Source: Colwellia demingiae (GTDB lineage: Bacteria > Pseudomonadota > Gammaproteobacteria > Enterobacterales > Alteromonadaceae). Taken from it: 64,000 nt of DNA. Position numbers and translations under genes: made by a program. The notes beneath the pieces were generated by a model. That model saw only the letters and a list, made by a program, of their open reading frames with translations, was not told where the DNA came from and made no database searches. This document shows, in pieces, positions 53,247 to 62,256 of this stretch; the stretch's first letter is position 1, and every line of letters begins with the position of its first letter. The stretch covers positions 141,553 through 205,552 of the forward strand of contig NZ_VOLT01000009.1 in NCBI RefSeq assembly GCF_007954275.1, written 5' to 3'.

Positions 53247-54605
53247 ATGAAAAATAAAATAACTGACAAAACATCTAAAAAAATAGCGAAAAAAATAAAA
53301 CTTATTACCTTAAGCAGTATATTCACCAGCTTAGCTATCGCGTCGACCACAGTGTTTTCTTACAGCGATGTGGCAGTTGAAAGTACGGCGTTGAAAGAGC
53401 AATCAATCGTAATAAAAGCTGAACACAATCATGAAGCTGAAACTGAAGAAGTACATGACAAAAGTGGTCATGACCACGGCAGTAATGAAAGCAAAGCAGC
53501 GCATGCTAAAGAAGGTAAAGCTGATGATGGTCACGGCCATGGCAGTGCAGCTACTAGTGAACAAAAGAGTGAACAACAGAATGAAGAAGAACATGAAGAA
53601 GGCATAAGTTTTTCGCCAGAAAAAATGGCATTAGCTAACATCAAAGTTACTAAGTTAACACTTCAAGTTTTTGCTAAAAGTGTTTATGCACCAGGGGAAA
53701 TAAAAGCGAACGGTTACACCAGTTATATTGTGTCGCCGCGTACTGAATCGGTGGTGATCAGTCGTCACGCTATTTTGGGTGAGCATGTTACTAAGGGTCA
53801 GGCTTTGGTTACATTATTTAGTGAATCAATGGCAGAAGCACAAGCAGAATATCGTGTTGCTTACAGTGACTGGCAGCGAACTAAAAAATTGGGTCTTGGT
53901 ACGGTCAGTGAAAGCCGATTGTTAGCCAGTGAAACAGATTACATTTCTGCCTATGGTCGATTAACCGCCTTTGGTTTAACGAAAGCCGCCATTAAAGATA
54001 TTGTTAAAAATAATTCATCAAACCTTGGCGAATATACCTTAGTTGCTCAGCGTTCAGGCGTGGTATTAAGTGATGATTTCTCACAAGGGCAACGCGTGCC
54101 TGCAGGCGAAAAAGTAATGGTGTTGGCTGATGAAAAAGACTTATGGGTTGAAGCGCGTGTTTCGCCAAATAAAAAGTTAAGTCTTCCTATTGGCACCATA
54201 GCAAAAGTTGAGTTTGCTGGACAAGTGCATGTGGCTAAGGTCATTCAAGAAGCACATACCATTGATCCAAGTACGCGTACCCGAATCGTAAGATTGTCAG
54301 TTGAAAATACTGATGACAGTTTGCATTCAGGCATGTTTGTGAATGTTAATTTTCAATTTGATACGCAAAGCCCTGTAATAGCAGTACCAGAAACAGCATT
54401 AATGCGTGGTGCCGATGGTGATTGGACCGTATTTGTTGAAGACCATCCCGGTGAATTTAAAGCCGTTGAAGTTGAATTAGGTCAGCCATTAGGCAATTAC
54501 CGTCAAATTATCGGTATTGCGCCTAATACCCGCGTGGTGACAAAAGGTGCATTTTTTGTCGCGTCAGAAATAGCAAAAGGCGGATTTGATCCGCATGGCC
54601 ACTAG
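53247..54605 (+). CDS. czcB: Periplasmic adaptor of a heavy-metal RND pump (CzcB-like), His-rich N terminus
   Basis: 452 residues from ATG 53247 (GGA seven bases upstream); a TTG at 53223 in the same frame is less likely. Residues 45-110 hold an unusual His/Glu/Lys-rich stretch (HNHEAETEEVHDKSGHDHG, DDGHGHGSAA), a probable metal-binding tail. Then come the adaptor domains: YAPGEIKANGYTSYIVSPR, hairpin, barrel and membrane-proximal parts ending VTKGAFFVASE. It joins CzcA to CzcC and may hand over metal ions. The long His-rich insertion is characteristic of zinc/cadmium/cobalt or mixed systems rather than CusB. Confidence 0.87.
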   Translation: MKNKITDKTSKKIAKKIKLITLSSIFTSLAIASTTVFSYSDVAVESTALKEQSIVIKAEHNHEAETEEVHDKSGHDHGSNESKAAHAKEGKADDGHGHGSAATSEQKSEQQNEEEHEEGISFSPEKMALANIKVTKLTLQVFAKSVYAPGEIKANGYTSYIVSPRTESVVISRHAILGEHVTKGQALVTLFSESMAEAQAEYRVAYSDWQRTKKLGLGTVSESRLLASETDYISAYGRLTAFGLTKAAIKDIVKNNSSNLGEYTLVAQRSGVVLSDDFSQGQRVPAGEKVMVLADEKDLWVEARVSPNKKLSLPIGTIAKVEFAGQVHVAKVIQEAHTIDPSTRTRIVRLSVENTDDSLHSGMFVNVNFQFDTQSPVIAVPETALMRGADGDWTVFVEDHPGEFKAVEVELGQPLGNYRQIIGIAPNTRVVTKGAFFVASEIAKGGFDPHGH

Positions 54606-54619
54606 GGAGGAGTAAGATT

Positions 54620-57600
54620 ATGTTTAATAAAATGATTGATTGGTCGATCAATAATCGACTGTTAGTGATCATCGCACTGATCGCTACTATGGCGGCATCT
54701 ATTATGGTGATCCCAAAATTAAATTTAGATGCTTTCCCTGACGTAACTAATGTTCAAGTGGCCGTAAATACGGAAGCACCAGGTTTAGCCGCCGAAGAAG
54801 TTGAGCAGCTAATCACTTATCCGATTGAAGCCGTAATGTATGCGCTGCCTGATGTAGAGCAAGTACGTTCTATTTCAAAAACGGGTTTATCGGGTGTTAC
54901 CGTTGTTTTCAAAGAAGGAACTGACATTTACTTTGCTCGACAATTAGTATTTGAACGTTTACAAGCAGCGAAAGAATTAATCCCCCAAGGCGTAGGTACT
55001 CCAGCAATGGGACCAAACACGTCAGGCTTGGGTCAAGTTTTTCAGTATTTGTTAATTGCTGATAAAGATTCTGGTTATGATTCTATGACCTTAAGAAGTT
55101 TAAACGATTGGATCGTGAAGTTACTGGTTATGCCTGTAGATGGTGTTACCGATGTATTATCTTTTGGCGGTAATGTTAGGCAGTATCAAGTCAATATTGA
55201 ACCAAGTAAATTATTGTCATATGAATTAACCCAAGACGATATTGTTAGTGCATTAGATAACAATAATGCCAATGTGGGTGGTTGGTATATGAACCGCGGA
55301 CAAGAGCAGTTAGTTATTCGTGGTACAGGTTGGTTTAATAGCGGCGAAGCAGGTTTAGCCGATATCAGACAAGTACCGGTTAAAACGGTTGATGGTACTG
55401 TGGTAACTATTGATGATGTTGCCAAGGTTTCATTGGGTAGTGAAATTCGTCAAGGCGCGGTAACAATGACGCGCAGAGATGCACAAGGTAATATTGAAAA
55501 CTTAGGTGAAGTGGTTTCAGGCATAGTACTAAAACGCATGGGTGCAAATACTAAAGCCACCATTGACGGTATTAGTGCACGTATTCCTATGATCAATCAA
55601 GCACTACCTGAAGGAGTACGTTTTGAACCCTTCTACGACCAAGCTGATTTAATTACTAAAGCGGTTGATACCGTAGTGGAAGCATTAGCGCTGGCATTTA
55701 TTTTTATCGCTATTGTACTTGCACTGTTTTTAATGAACTTGCGAGCAACCTTTTTAGTGTTAATTTCCATTCCAATTTCAATCGCTATTGCGTTAATGGT
55801 GATGTCTTGGATAGGTTTATCGGCTAACTTAATGTCGTTAGGTGGTATCGCGGTTGCTATTGGTATGTTGGTTGATGGCTCAGTAGTGATGGTTGAAAAC
55901 ATGTTCAAACATCTTAATAGACCTGATTCAACGCACTATAAAAATGCACAACAGAGAAACCCAGAGACTGACGCTGATCCCCATGATGTAGAACACGATG
56001 AAGCGGGTATTCCTTTAAGATTAAAAGAAGCAGGGAAAGAAGTCGCGCGTCCAGTATTTTTTGCAGCCTCCATTATTTTAGTGGTATTTACACCGTTATT
56101 TAGCTTTGAAGGGGTGGAAGCTAAATTGTTCCAGCCGATGGCAATCAGTATTATCTTAGCGGTAATTTCAGCTATTTTAGTGGCATTGTTTGTTGTACCT
56201 GCTTTAGCTACTTTTATGTTTAAAAAAGGGGTTAAAGAAAGAGAAAGTTTTGTTTTAAAACCTTTAGATAAGCTTTATCGCAAAGGATTAAAGGCGGCAA
56301 TGAAACATACCAAAGTAGTGATTGTTGCTTCGTTATTGTTACTTGCAGGTGCGGCATCGTTAGTACCGCAAATCGGTACTGAATTTGTCCCCGAATTAGA
56401 AGAGGGCACCATTAACCTAAGAGCGACGTTAGCTCCTTCAGCTAGTTTAGAAACAGCCTTATCGGTTGCGCCAATTCTTGAAGAAAAATTAATGGAGTTC
56501 CCTGAAGTAGAATATACCTTAAGTCGTATTGGTCGTGCTGAAATAGGTGGCGATCCTGAACCAGTGAATAACATTGAAATTTACATTGGTTTAAAACCCG
56601 TCTCAGAATGGACCAGCGCTAAAAATCGCATTGAATTACAAGGCTTAATGGAAGAGAAACTTGAGCAGTTCCCTGGGTTATTACTTAACTTTTCACAACC
56701 TATTGCGACACGTGTTGATGAGTTACTTTCTGGGGTAAAAGCGCAACTTGCTATTAAATTGTTTGGTCCAGAGTTAACTATGCTGGCGAGCAAAGGCCAA
56801 GAAATTGAAGCGGCTATCAAACAAATTGAGGGTGCTAGAGATGTCGCTTTAGAACAAATCGCGGGTGAAGCGCAATTAGTGATCAAACCGAAAAGACAAC
56901 AATTGTCACGTTTTGGTTTGTCTGTTGGCGATGTAATGGCCGTAGTTAAAAATGGCATTGGTGGAGTAAGTGCTGGCCAAATAATTAATGGTAATGAACG
57001 ATACGATATTTATGTACGCTTTGAAGAAAAGTACCGTGATAACCAAGAAGCCATTGCTGACCTTAGAATACAATCACCCACAGGTGCTTGGGTACGTCTA
57101 GGCGATATTGCTACCGTTAGTTTTGAATCAGGTCCGCCGCAAGTGCGCCGTGATGATGTGCAAAGACGTGTGGTTATTCAAGCCAATGTACAAGGCCGAG
57201 ACATGGGCAGTGTGGTCGCTGATATTCGTGAAACTATTGCGAGTAAAGTGGACTTGCCAGCAGGGTATTCTGTGGTTATTGGTGGTCAGTTTGAAAACCA
57301 ACAACGTGCACAGCAGCGACTTGCTGTAGTAGTACCTTTATCACTGGCGTTAATTGCTTTGCTCCTTTACTTTGCTTTTGGCTCTGTTGGTCAAGCGATG
57401 CTTATTTTAGTGAATGTGCCATTAGCGGTTATTGGCGGTATCTTCTCGCTGTATATTTCAGGCCAATACTTATCAGTGCCAAGCTCTGTCGGTTTTATCA
57501 CCTTATTTGGTGTCGCTGTGCTCAACGGTGTGGTGATGGTAGAAAGCATTAATCAGCTGGTTAAAGATGGTATTGATACCTCAAAAGCTGTTTTTGATGG

Positions 57601-57820
57601 CGCGGTATCGCGTTTACGACCAGTATTGATGACGGCGATTACCTCGGCGTTAGGTTTGATACCTATGTTGATGTCTAACGGTGTTGGCGCTGAAATTCAA
57701 CGACCACTTGCCAGCGTAATTGTTGGTGGTTTAGTGACAGCAACGTTATTAACCTTGTTTGTTTTACCGGTTTTATATGCCTGGTTTTCAAAGGCGAAAA
57801 TCAAAGAACTTAGGGAATAA
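54620..57820 (+). CDS. czcA: Heavy-metal RND efflux pump (CzcA/CusA family)
   Basis: 1066 residues, the usual HME-RND size, with twelve membrane helices and two large periplasmic loops. Family segments: NLDAFPDVTNVQVAVNTEAP, GVTVVFKEGTDIYFARQLV, AIGMLVDGSVVMVENMFKHL in TM4, and GVAVLNGVVMVESINQLV in TM10. The TM4 motif has VDG and VEN but AIG where CzcA-type pumps have DFG, so the metal (Zn/Cd/Co versus Cu/Ag) should not be assumed. Residues 440-470 form a His/Asp-rich linker (DADPHDVEHDEAG). AGGGAGGAG precedes the ATG. Forms the pump with czcB and czcC. Confidence 0.92.
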   Translation: MFNKMIDWSINNRLLVIIALIATMAASIMVIPKLNLDAFPDVTNVQVAVNTEAPGLAAEEVEQLITYPIEAVMYALPDVEQVRSISKTGLSGVTVVFKEGTDIYFARQLVFERLQAAKELIPQGVGTPAMGPNTSGLGQVFQYLLIADKDSGYDSMTLRSLNDWIVKLLVMPVDGVTDVLSFGGNVRQYQVNIEPSKLLSYELTQDDIVSALDNNNANVGGWYMNRGQEQLVIRGTGWFNSGEAGLADIRQVPVKTVDGTVVTIDDVAKVSLGSEIRQGAVTMTRRDAQGNIENLGEVVSGIVLKRMGANTKATIDGISARIPMINQALPEGVRFEPFYDQADLITKAVDTVVEALALAFIFIAIVLALFLMNLRATFLVLISIPISIAIALMVMSWIGLSANLMSLGGIAVAIGMLVDGSVVMVENMFKHLNRPDSTHYKNAQQRNPETDADPHDVEHDEAGIPLRLKEAGKEVARPVFFAASIILVVFTPLFSFEGVEAKLFQPMAISIILAVISAILVALFVVPALATFMFKKGVKERESFVLKPLDKLYRKGLKAAMKHTKVVIVASLLLLAGAASLVPQIGTEFVPELEEGTINLRATLAPSASLETALSVAPILEEKLMEFPEVEYTLSRIGRAEIGGDPEPVNNIEIYIGLKPVSEWTSAKNRIELQGLMEEKLEQFPGLLLNFSQPIATRVDELLSGVKAQLAIKLFGPELTMLASKGQEIEAAIKQIEGARDVALEQIAGEAQLVIKPKRQQLSRFGLSVGDVMAVVKNGIGGVSAGQIINGNERYDIYVRFEEKYRDNQEAIADLRIQSPTGAWVRLGDIATVSFESGPPQVRRDDVQRRVVIQANVQGRDMGSVVADIRETIASKVDLPAGYSVVIGGQFENQQRAQQRLAVVVPLSLALIALLLYFAFGSVGQAMLILVNVPLAVIGGIFSLYISGQYLSVPSSVGFITLFGVAVLNGVVMVESINQLVKDGIDTSKAVFDGAVSRLRPVLMTAITSALGLIPMLMSNGVGAEIQRPLASVIVGGLVTATLLTLFVLPVLYAWFSKAKIKELRE

Positions 57821-57970
57821 CTCACTAAGTAATTTGATAACACTATAAAACCCTACTAGCTAAGTTGTTGATAAGGAAATAACGCTTAGCTAGTCATTTT
57901 CACTCGATACAGATATTTAATTTATGGCTTCATTAAGCTTCGAATTTCTGCGTCCTAAATTTAGAGAATA

Positions 57971-59587
57971 ATGATGAAAAAGTTGTCTTTTTTCAATTGT
58001 TCACCCAACCTGCTTATTATTGCCACAGTACTATTTATAGTAGCAACGGGGAATACAACATTTTTTGAACAAGTAAATTCAGTATATCCTTGGCAGGATA
58101 ATCAAGGTTTTATTATTGCACTTACCCTAGTCGTAATGAGCGTATTAACCATCATAGTGTCATGCTTCAGTATCATAATTCCTGTTCGCATCATACTGAG
58201 TGTATTGCTACTATTTTCTGCCTCAGCGGGATATTTTACCGACAGTTTTGGCACCATTATCGATAACGTGATGATCCAAAATATTGTTGAAACAAACGTT
58301 GATGAAGCAATTGACTTAGTTTCATTCGAGTTTATTTTAAACATTTTTTTATTCGCTATCTTACCAATAATTTGTCTTTACCTTGTTAGTATTGATAAGT
58401 ATTCATGGAAGATAAATAGTTGGCTACAGATAAGCAACACTATTATCGCGCTTGGCGTAGTCACTATTTCACTCTACATTTTCAGTGCTCAATTCACTAA
58501 TTTTTTTAGAGAGCATAAGCCACTGAGATTTTACTTGAATCCCATTTACCCCATTTACTCTACGGGTTTTTTCGTCAAAGAAATATTAGAGCCACAAGAA
58601 AATAACGATTTTTTAATGGTAATAAATGCTGCAAGTGGTACTGATGATAAATCGCACAAAAAACTATATATTGTGATTGTTGGTGAAACGGTGCATGCAG
58701 GAAACCTTTCTTTAAATGGTTATGAGCGAGAGACTACCCCCTTATTAGCTCAAAGAAATAACTTAATCAGTTTTGACGAATTCTATGCTTGTGGCACATC
58801 AACGGCTATCTCTGTCCCTTGTATGTTTTCATTTGAAAATAGAGAGACATTTGATAATAAAAAAGCACGTCGAACGCAAAACGTATTGGATGTTATTGCT
58901 AAAGCAGGTGTAAGCGTGCTTTGGCGGGACAACAATTCTAACTCAAAGGGAGTTGCTGATCGGGTTGAGTATCAAAACTTCAAATCCCCAGAGGTAAATT
59001 CAATCTGTGATCTAGAGTGTCGTGATATTGGTATGCTTGGCGGTTTACAACGCTATATTGATGAACAAGAGGGCAGTGTACTCATTGTTCTGCATCAAAT
59101 GGGTAATCATGGACCTGCGTACTACAAACGATATCCCAAAGACTATGAAAAATTTACCCCTGCATGCCAAACAAGCGAACTCTCTGCTTGTGAAACCAGT
59201 GAAATAGTCAATGCTTATGATAACGCCATTCTTTATACCGATAACTTTATAAATGAAACCATTAACTTATTAGAAGAAAATAATAATAACTTTGAAACAG
59301 CCATGTTTTATATCGGTGATCATGGAGAGTCGTTAGGTGAAAATGGATTATATTTGCATGGTATGCCTTATATGTTGGCGCCAGAAGAACAAACCCACGT
59401 ACCGTTAATCGCTTGGTTTGGCTCTTCATCGCACATTGATATGGAAAGTACGGTAAAACAAAGTAAGAAAAAAAATTCACACGATGCGTTTTCTTATTCT
59501 TTGTTACACGCCTTAAACATCAGTACCGACATGCCAATATCTTTAGATGAACCGTCACCATTATTCGTTATGCAAGGGGAAGAATAA
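57971..59587 (+). CDS. eptA: Phosphoethanolamine--lipid A transferase (EptA family)
   Basis: 538 residues: five N-terminal membrane helices (1-175) and a periplasmic alkaline-phosphatase-fold domain. Landmarks are VGETVHAGNLSLNGYERETT, the nucleophile Thr in CGTSTAISVPCMFS (near residue 278), RDNNSN, HQMGNHGPAYYKRYP and the metal-binding GDHGESLGENGLYLHG. It moves phosphoethanolamine from phosphatidylethanolamine to lipid A, which lowers negative charge and gives polymyxin resistance in known members. First gene of a four-gene unit with no gap to the CDF gene; the usual PmrAB regulators are absent. Confidence 0.92.
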   Translation: MMKKLSFFNCSPNLLIIATVLFIVATGNTTFFEQVNSVYPWQDNQGFIIALTLVVMSVLTIIVSCFSIIIPVRIILSVLLLFSASAGYFTDSFGTIIDNVMIQNIVETNVDEAIDLVSFEFILNIFLFAILPIICLYLVSIDKYSWKINSWLQISNTIIALGVVTISLYIFSAQFTNFFREHKPLRFYLNPIYPIYSTGFFVKEILEPQENNDFLMVINAASGTDDKSHKKLYIVIVGETVHAGNLSLNGYERETTPLLAQRNNLISFDEFYACGTSTAISVPCMFSFENRETFDNKKARRTQNVLDVIAKAGVSVLWRDNNSNSKGVADRVEYQNFKSPEVNSICDLECRDIGMLGGLQRYIDEQEGSVLIVLHQMGNHGPAYYKRYPKDYEKFTPACQTSELSACETSEIVNAYDNAILYTDNFINETINLLEENNNNFETAMFYIGDHGESLGENGLYLHGMPYMLAPEEQTHVPLIAWFGSSSHIDMESTVKQSKKKNSHDAFSYSLLHALNISTDMPISLDEPSPLFVMQGEE

Positions 59588-60496
59588 ATGTCAGATAGCA
59601 ACAACACACATAGCCATTCACATGCTCATAGCCATGATGGAAAATTAAGCATGGCAGTATTTATCAATATTTTACTTACCATAGTCCAAATCATCGGAGG
59701 GATTTTTTCTGGTAGTTTATCTTTGATTGCTGATGCGCTTCATAACCTAAGCGATGCAGGAGCAATAGTTATTGCGATTGTAGCGAGAAAAATTGCAAGA
59801 AAACCCGCTAATAGCCAGATGACTTTTGGTTTTAAACGGGCTGAAATTATAGGTGCGTTAATTAACAGCACTACTCTTATTATTCTAGGTGTTTATCTCA
59901 TTTATGCATCAATCGAAAAGTATTTTAATCCTCAACCAATCGATGGTTGGATTGTCGTTTGGATTGCGTCCATAGCCTTGGTGATTGATTCCATAACCGC
60001 GTGGTTAACCTATCAAGCAGGTGCGAAGAATAATTTGAATTTAAAAGCTGCATTTATTCATAATTTATCCGATGCCTTTGCTTCTGTCGTTGTTATTGTT
60101 GCGGGAAGCTTGATTATTTTATACCAATGGTATGTTGTTGATTTGTTGGCAACCATATTGATCTCTGTGTATGTGGTGTACCACGGTATTATTTTAGCGA
60201 AGCAAAGTATTCGTATCTTAATGCAAGCAGTACCAGTTGATATTAATATCGACAAGCTTTGCAAGGATATCGAATCAATCGAGAATGTTGATAAAGTAAG
60301 ACACATTCATGTGTGGCAACTAGATGATAGCGAAGTATATTTAGAAACAAGTGTTAATCTAAAAACAATGGAACATGTTCAAGACCTTACGCCAATTAAG
60401 GATCTGCTCGCGGCACAATACGGTATTCATCACTCGACCATCGAAGTCGTGGTAGGGAATCAATTGCCTACGGAAAACTGTTATGAACTTGAGTAA
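59588..60496 (+). CDS. Cation diffusion facilitator metal exporter
   Basis: 302 residues. A His-rich N terminus (THSHSHAHSHDGK) precedes six membrane helices. The transport site is seen as ADALHNLSDAGA (TM2, H-x-x-x-D) and AAFIHNLSDAFASV (TM5), the HD-HD pattern of Zn2+/Cd2+ carriers such as ZitB/CzcD. A cytoplasmic C-terminal domain follows (VRHIHVWQLDD). The ATG comes directly after the eptA stop and its end overlaps the PAP2 gene by 14 bases. Presence of a second metal exporter downstream of the RND set suggests a combined metal/envelope stress island. Confidence 0.9.
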   Translation: MSDSNNTHSHSHAHSHDGKLSMAVFINILLTIVQIIGGIFSGSLSLIADALHNLSDAGAIVIAIVARKIARKPANSQMTFGFKRAEIIGALINSTTLIILGVYLIYASIEKYFNPQPIDGWIVVWIASIALVIDSITAWLTYQAGAKNNLNLKAAFIHNLSDAFASVVVIVAGSLIILYQWYVVDLLATILISVYVVYHGIILAKQSIRILMQAVPVDINIDKLCKDIESIENVDKVRHIHVWQLDDSEVYLETSVNLKTMEHVQDLTPIKDLLAAQYGIHHSTIEVVVGNQLPTENCYELE

Positions 60497-61214
60497 GCAT
60501 ATTCTCTATTCAATGTATGCACTAACGCTTATTGCTTTCTTATTTGAAACAACAAATAGCGATATTTTGGTGCAAAACTTATTCTTTAATGCATCCAACC
60601 AAACGTGGATCATTGACAAATATGAAGAGCATTATCGCTTTGTTTTTTACTTGTTTCCTAAATACAGCATAATCTTGTTGGCACTTTCACTCATCGCGCT
60701 TTACTTTATCTCTTTTAGGCGCAAGAACGCTAAGCACTTTCAAAGGCGATTGTTGGTGGTCATTTTCTCTCTGATTTTAGTGCCCTCAGTCATAGGAGGA
60801 TTAAAAGCAACCACCAATGGTGCGTGTCCTGCGCAAATCGAATTATATGGAGGCGATGTTCCTTATGTTAAGGCGTTTGAATTAATGCCTGAATCGTTTG
60901 AATCAACTAAAAAATACAAGTGTTTTCCCGCCGGACATGCCAGTGGCGGTTTTGCCCTAATGTCATTACTATTTTTATTTTATCGACATAAATACCAATA
61001 TATTGCGGTAGGTGTTGCTGTTTCTATTGGCTGGGTTATGGGCATTTATAAGATGCTTATAGGAGACCACTTTTTAAGCCATACACTAACCACGATGACG
61101 TTGTCATGGTTGATCATTTGTTTGATAGCCGTGATAGTTTTTCGTACCTTGCATTTTCCTAATCCCAAACCTAATGCCAAGAATAATCAACAGGAGCTAG
61201 TTCATGAGTCTTAG
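60483..61214 (+). CDS. PAP2-family membrane phosphatase
   Basis: 243 residues with about six membrane helices. The PAP2 motifs are GLKATTNGACP near residue 103, CFPAGHASGGFALMSL (the P-S-G-H block with Ala for Ser) and YKMLIGDHFLSHTLTTM. Family relatives include lipid A phosphatases (LpxE/LpxT) and phosphatidylglycerophosphatase B. Lying between eptA and dgkA, it may remove a lipid A phosphate or handle isoprenyl/lipid phosphates so phosphoethanolamine can be added; the precise substrate is inferred. It overlaps both neighbours (14 and 11 bases). Confidence 0.85.
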   Translation: MNLSKHILYSMYALTLIAFLFETTNSDILVQNLFFNASNQTWIIDKYEEHYRFVFYLFPKYSIILLALSLIALYFISFRRKNAKHFQRRLLVVIFSLILVPSVIGGLKATTNGACPAQIELYGGDVPYVKAFELMPESFESTKKYKCFPAGHASGGFALMSLLFLFYRHKYQYIAVGVAVSIGWVMGIYKMLIGDHFLSHTLTTMTLSWLIICLIAVIVFRTLHFPNPKPNAKNNQQELVHES

Positions 61215-61593
61215 ACGAAAACCTACGGGGATAAAACGTATTTACCTCGCAGGAGGACATTCACTAAGAGCTTTTAAATGGCTGATAATAAATGAAGCGG
61301 CTTTTAAACAAGAGTGTTGGCTTTCTGTTGCGCTGGTTGCCTGTAGTTTATTTTTTCCATTCTCGTTATTAGAGTATGTTTTGCTGTGGTGTGCCTTATT
61401 AGTAGTATTGTTGGCAGAAATTATCAACACAGCCATTGAAGCAGTAGTTGATAGAATTAGTCTGGAGATTCATCCTCTTTCTGGTTTGGCAAAAGACCTA
61501 GGCTCTTTAGCTGTTATGGTGAGCGTCATCATTGCAATATTAATTTGGGGTAGTGTGTTTATTAACCTTGTATGTTTTACCTGCGTTACATAA
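61204..61593 (+). CDS. dgkA: Diacylglycerol kinase
   Basis: 129 residues, three membrane helices. DgkA landmarks: GGHSLRAFKWLIINEAAFKQE near residue 18, the catalytic EIINTAIEAVVDRIS and AKDLGSLAV. It phosphorylates diacylglycerol left when EptA takes phosphoethanolamine from PE, so its coupling to eptA is functionally sensible and is also seen in other polymyxin-resistance loci. Start overlaps the PAP2 stop by 11 bases. A relic of the czcA end follows directly. Confidence 0.93.
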   Translation: MSLRRKPTGIKRIYLAGGHSLRAFKWLIINEAAFKQECWLSVALVACSLFFPFSLLEYVLLWCALLVVLLAEIINTAIEAVVDRISLEIHPLSGLAKDLGSLAVMVSVIIAILIWGSVFINLVCFTCVT

Positions 61594-61633
61594 TTGCTTT
61601 TCCAAGGCGAAAATCAAAGAACTTCGAGGATAA
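61592..61633 (+). pseudogene. Relic of a czcA 3' end
   Basis: Bases 61604-61624 are identical to 57791-57811 at the end of czcA (21 of 21, beginning AAGGCGAAAA), with further partial match on both sides. In frame it reads CFSKAKIKELRG-stop against WFSKAKIKELRE-stop in czcA. It lies just beyond dgkA and before a terminator, without any upstream part of the gene. It marks a rearrangement in which a czcA tail and its terminator became separated from the body by the eptA-dgkA block, or the last trace of a second czcA. Confidence 0.75.
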
Positions 61634-61644
61634 TTAATTAAGCT

Positions 61645-61668
61645 AAAGGGTAACGAAAGTTACCCTTT
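61645..61668 (+). terminator. Terminator after the czcA relic
   Basis: A 10-bp stem AAAGGGTAAC (61645-61654) / GTTACCCTTT (61659-61668) with a GAAA loop and T-run. The hairpin core matches the subtilase terminator at 51344-51373. Confidence 0.9.
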
Positions 61669-62056
61669 TTTATGGTGAAAAAAAACTAACTAGAATGATA
61701 TAAAGTACATAATACGATTGATTTAATTTAGGCGAATGAATTAGTTCAACTCGTTATAAAAAATATTTCTTAATAGCAAAAGAGTCTATTGTTTGTTTTT
61801 TGTTCACTGTTTATTTATACAAGTCGCTCTAATTCCTTCTTTCTACAAGAAAGCGTGCAAATTGCCTCCTTTCACACATCAACCACTTGCACCCTTATTT
61901 TTAACTCGTTGATCTATCTATAACAATAAAGTAATCTCTTCCTATTATAAATTATGGACGATTTATCCCATCTGTAGAAAGAAGGAACTTTGCCTCATAA
62001 TAAAACTGATATTTTACAAGCTGGCATCAGCATTTTAAATCAAGAGTACTTATAAT
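61669..62056. other. Spacer with a 155-bp element bounded by a perfect 15-bp inverted repeat
   Basis: No gene is seen. TTCCTTCTTTCTACA at 61833-61847 and its exact reverse complement at 61973-61987 bound a 125-base interior that has a nested GTGCAA/TTGCAC pair. No target duplication was found at the flanks (GCTCTAA and CTTTGCC). It might be the remnant or non-autonomous copy of a mobile element at the edge of the cassette array, or a large regulatory hairpin. Confidence 0.45.
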
Positions 62057-62245
62057 ATGGCGAGGTTAACACCTAGTGAAAAAACGGAATTGGATAATTT
62101 CCCTAAAGATGAACGGTTCCTATCTTGTGATACAGGTTCCGAAGCTGAAAGGTTAATAGTGCTGCATTCTCTCAAAGATAAAGGTTATATTCGTTTTAAA
62201 GGTAATCAAGATCACTTTCAGTTTTTTGAGTTGGTAAAAAAGTAA
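62057..62245 (+). CDS. Small hypothetical protein before the first attC site
   Basis: 62 residues, soluble, charged: MARLTPSEKTELDNFPKDER then VLHSLKDKGYIRFKG and HFQFFELVKK. I do not recognise the family; the fold could be a small winged-helix-like DNA or protein binder. No clear ribosome-binding site precedes the ATG. It lies 11 bases before the first attC-like site on the same strand, the usual cassette layout, so it may be the first cassette gene, but no attI or matching core site is seen upstream. Confidence 0.5.
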   Translation: MARLTPSEKTELDNFPKDERFLSCDTGSEAERLIVLHSLKDKGYIRFKGNQDHFQFFELVKK

Positions 62246-62256
62246 AATATCAAGAA

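Noticed and set aside
55186..56958. Several minus-strand frames within czcA
   Set aside because: Shadows of a long, well-conserved RND gene; Ser/Thr/Asn-rich composition typical of antisense frames.
61833..62056. attI site of the cassette array
   Set aside because: No integrase gene, no core site GTTRRRY opening the first cassette and no intI-like binding repeats could be recognised.
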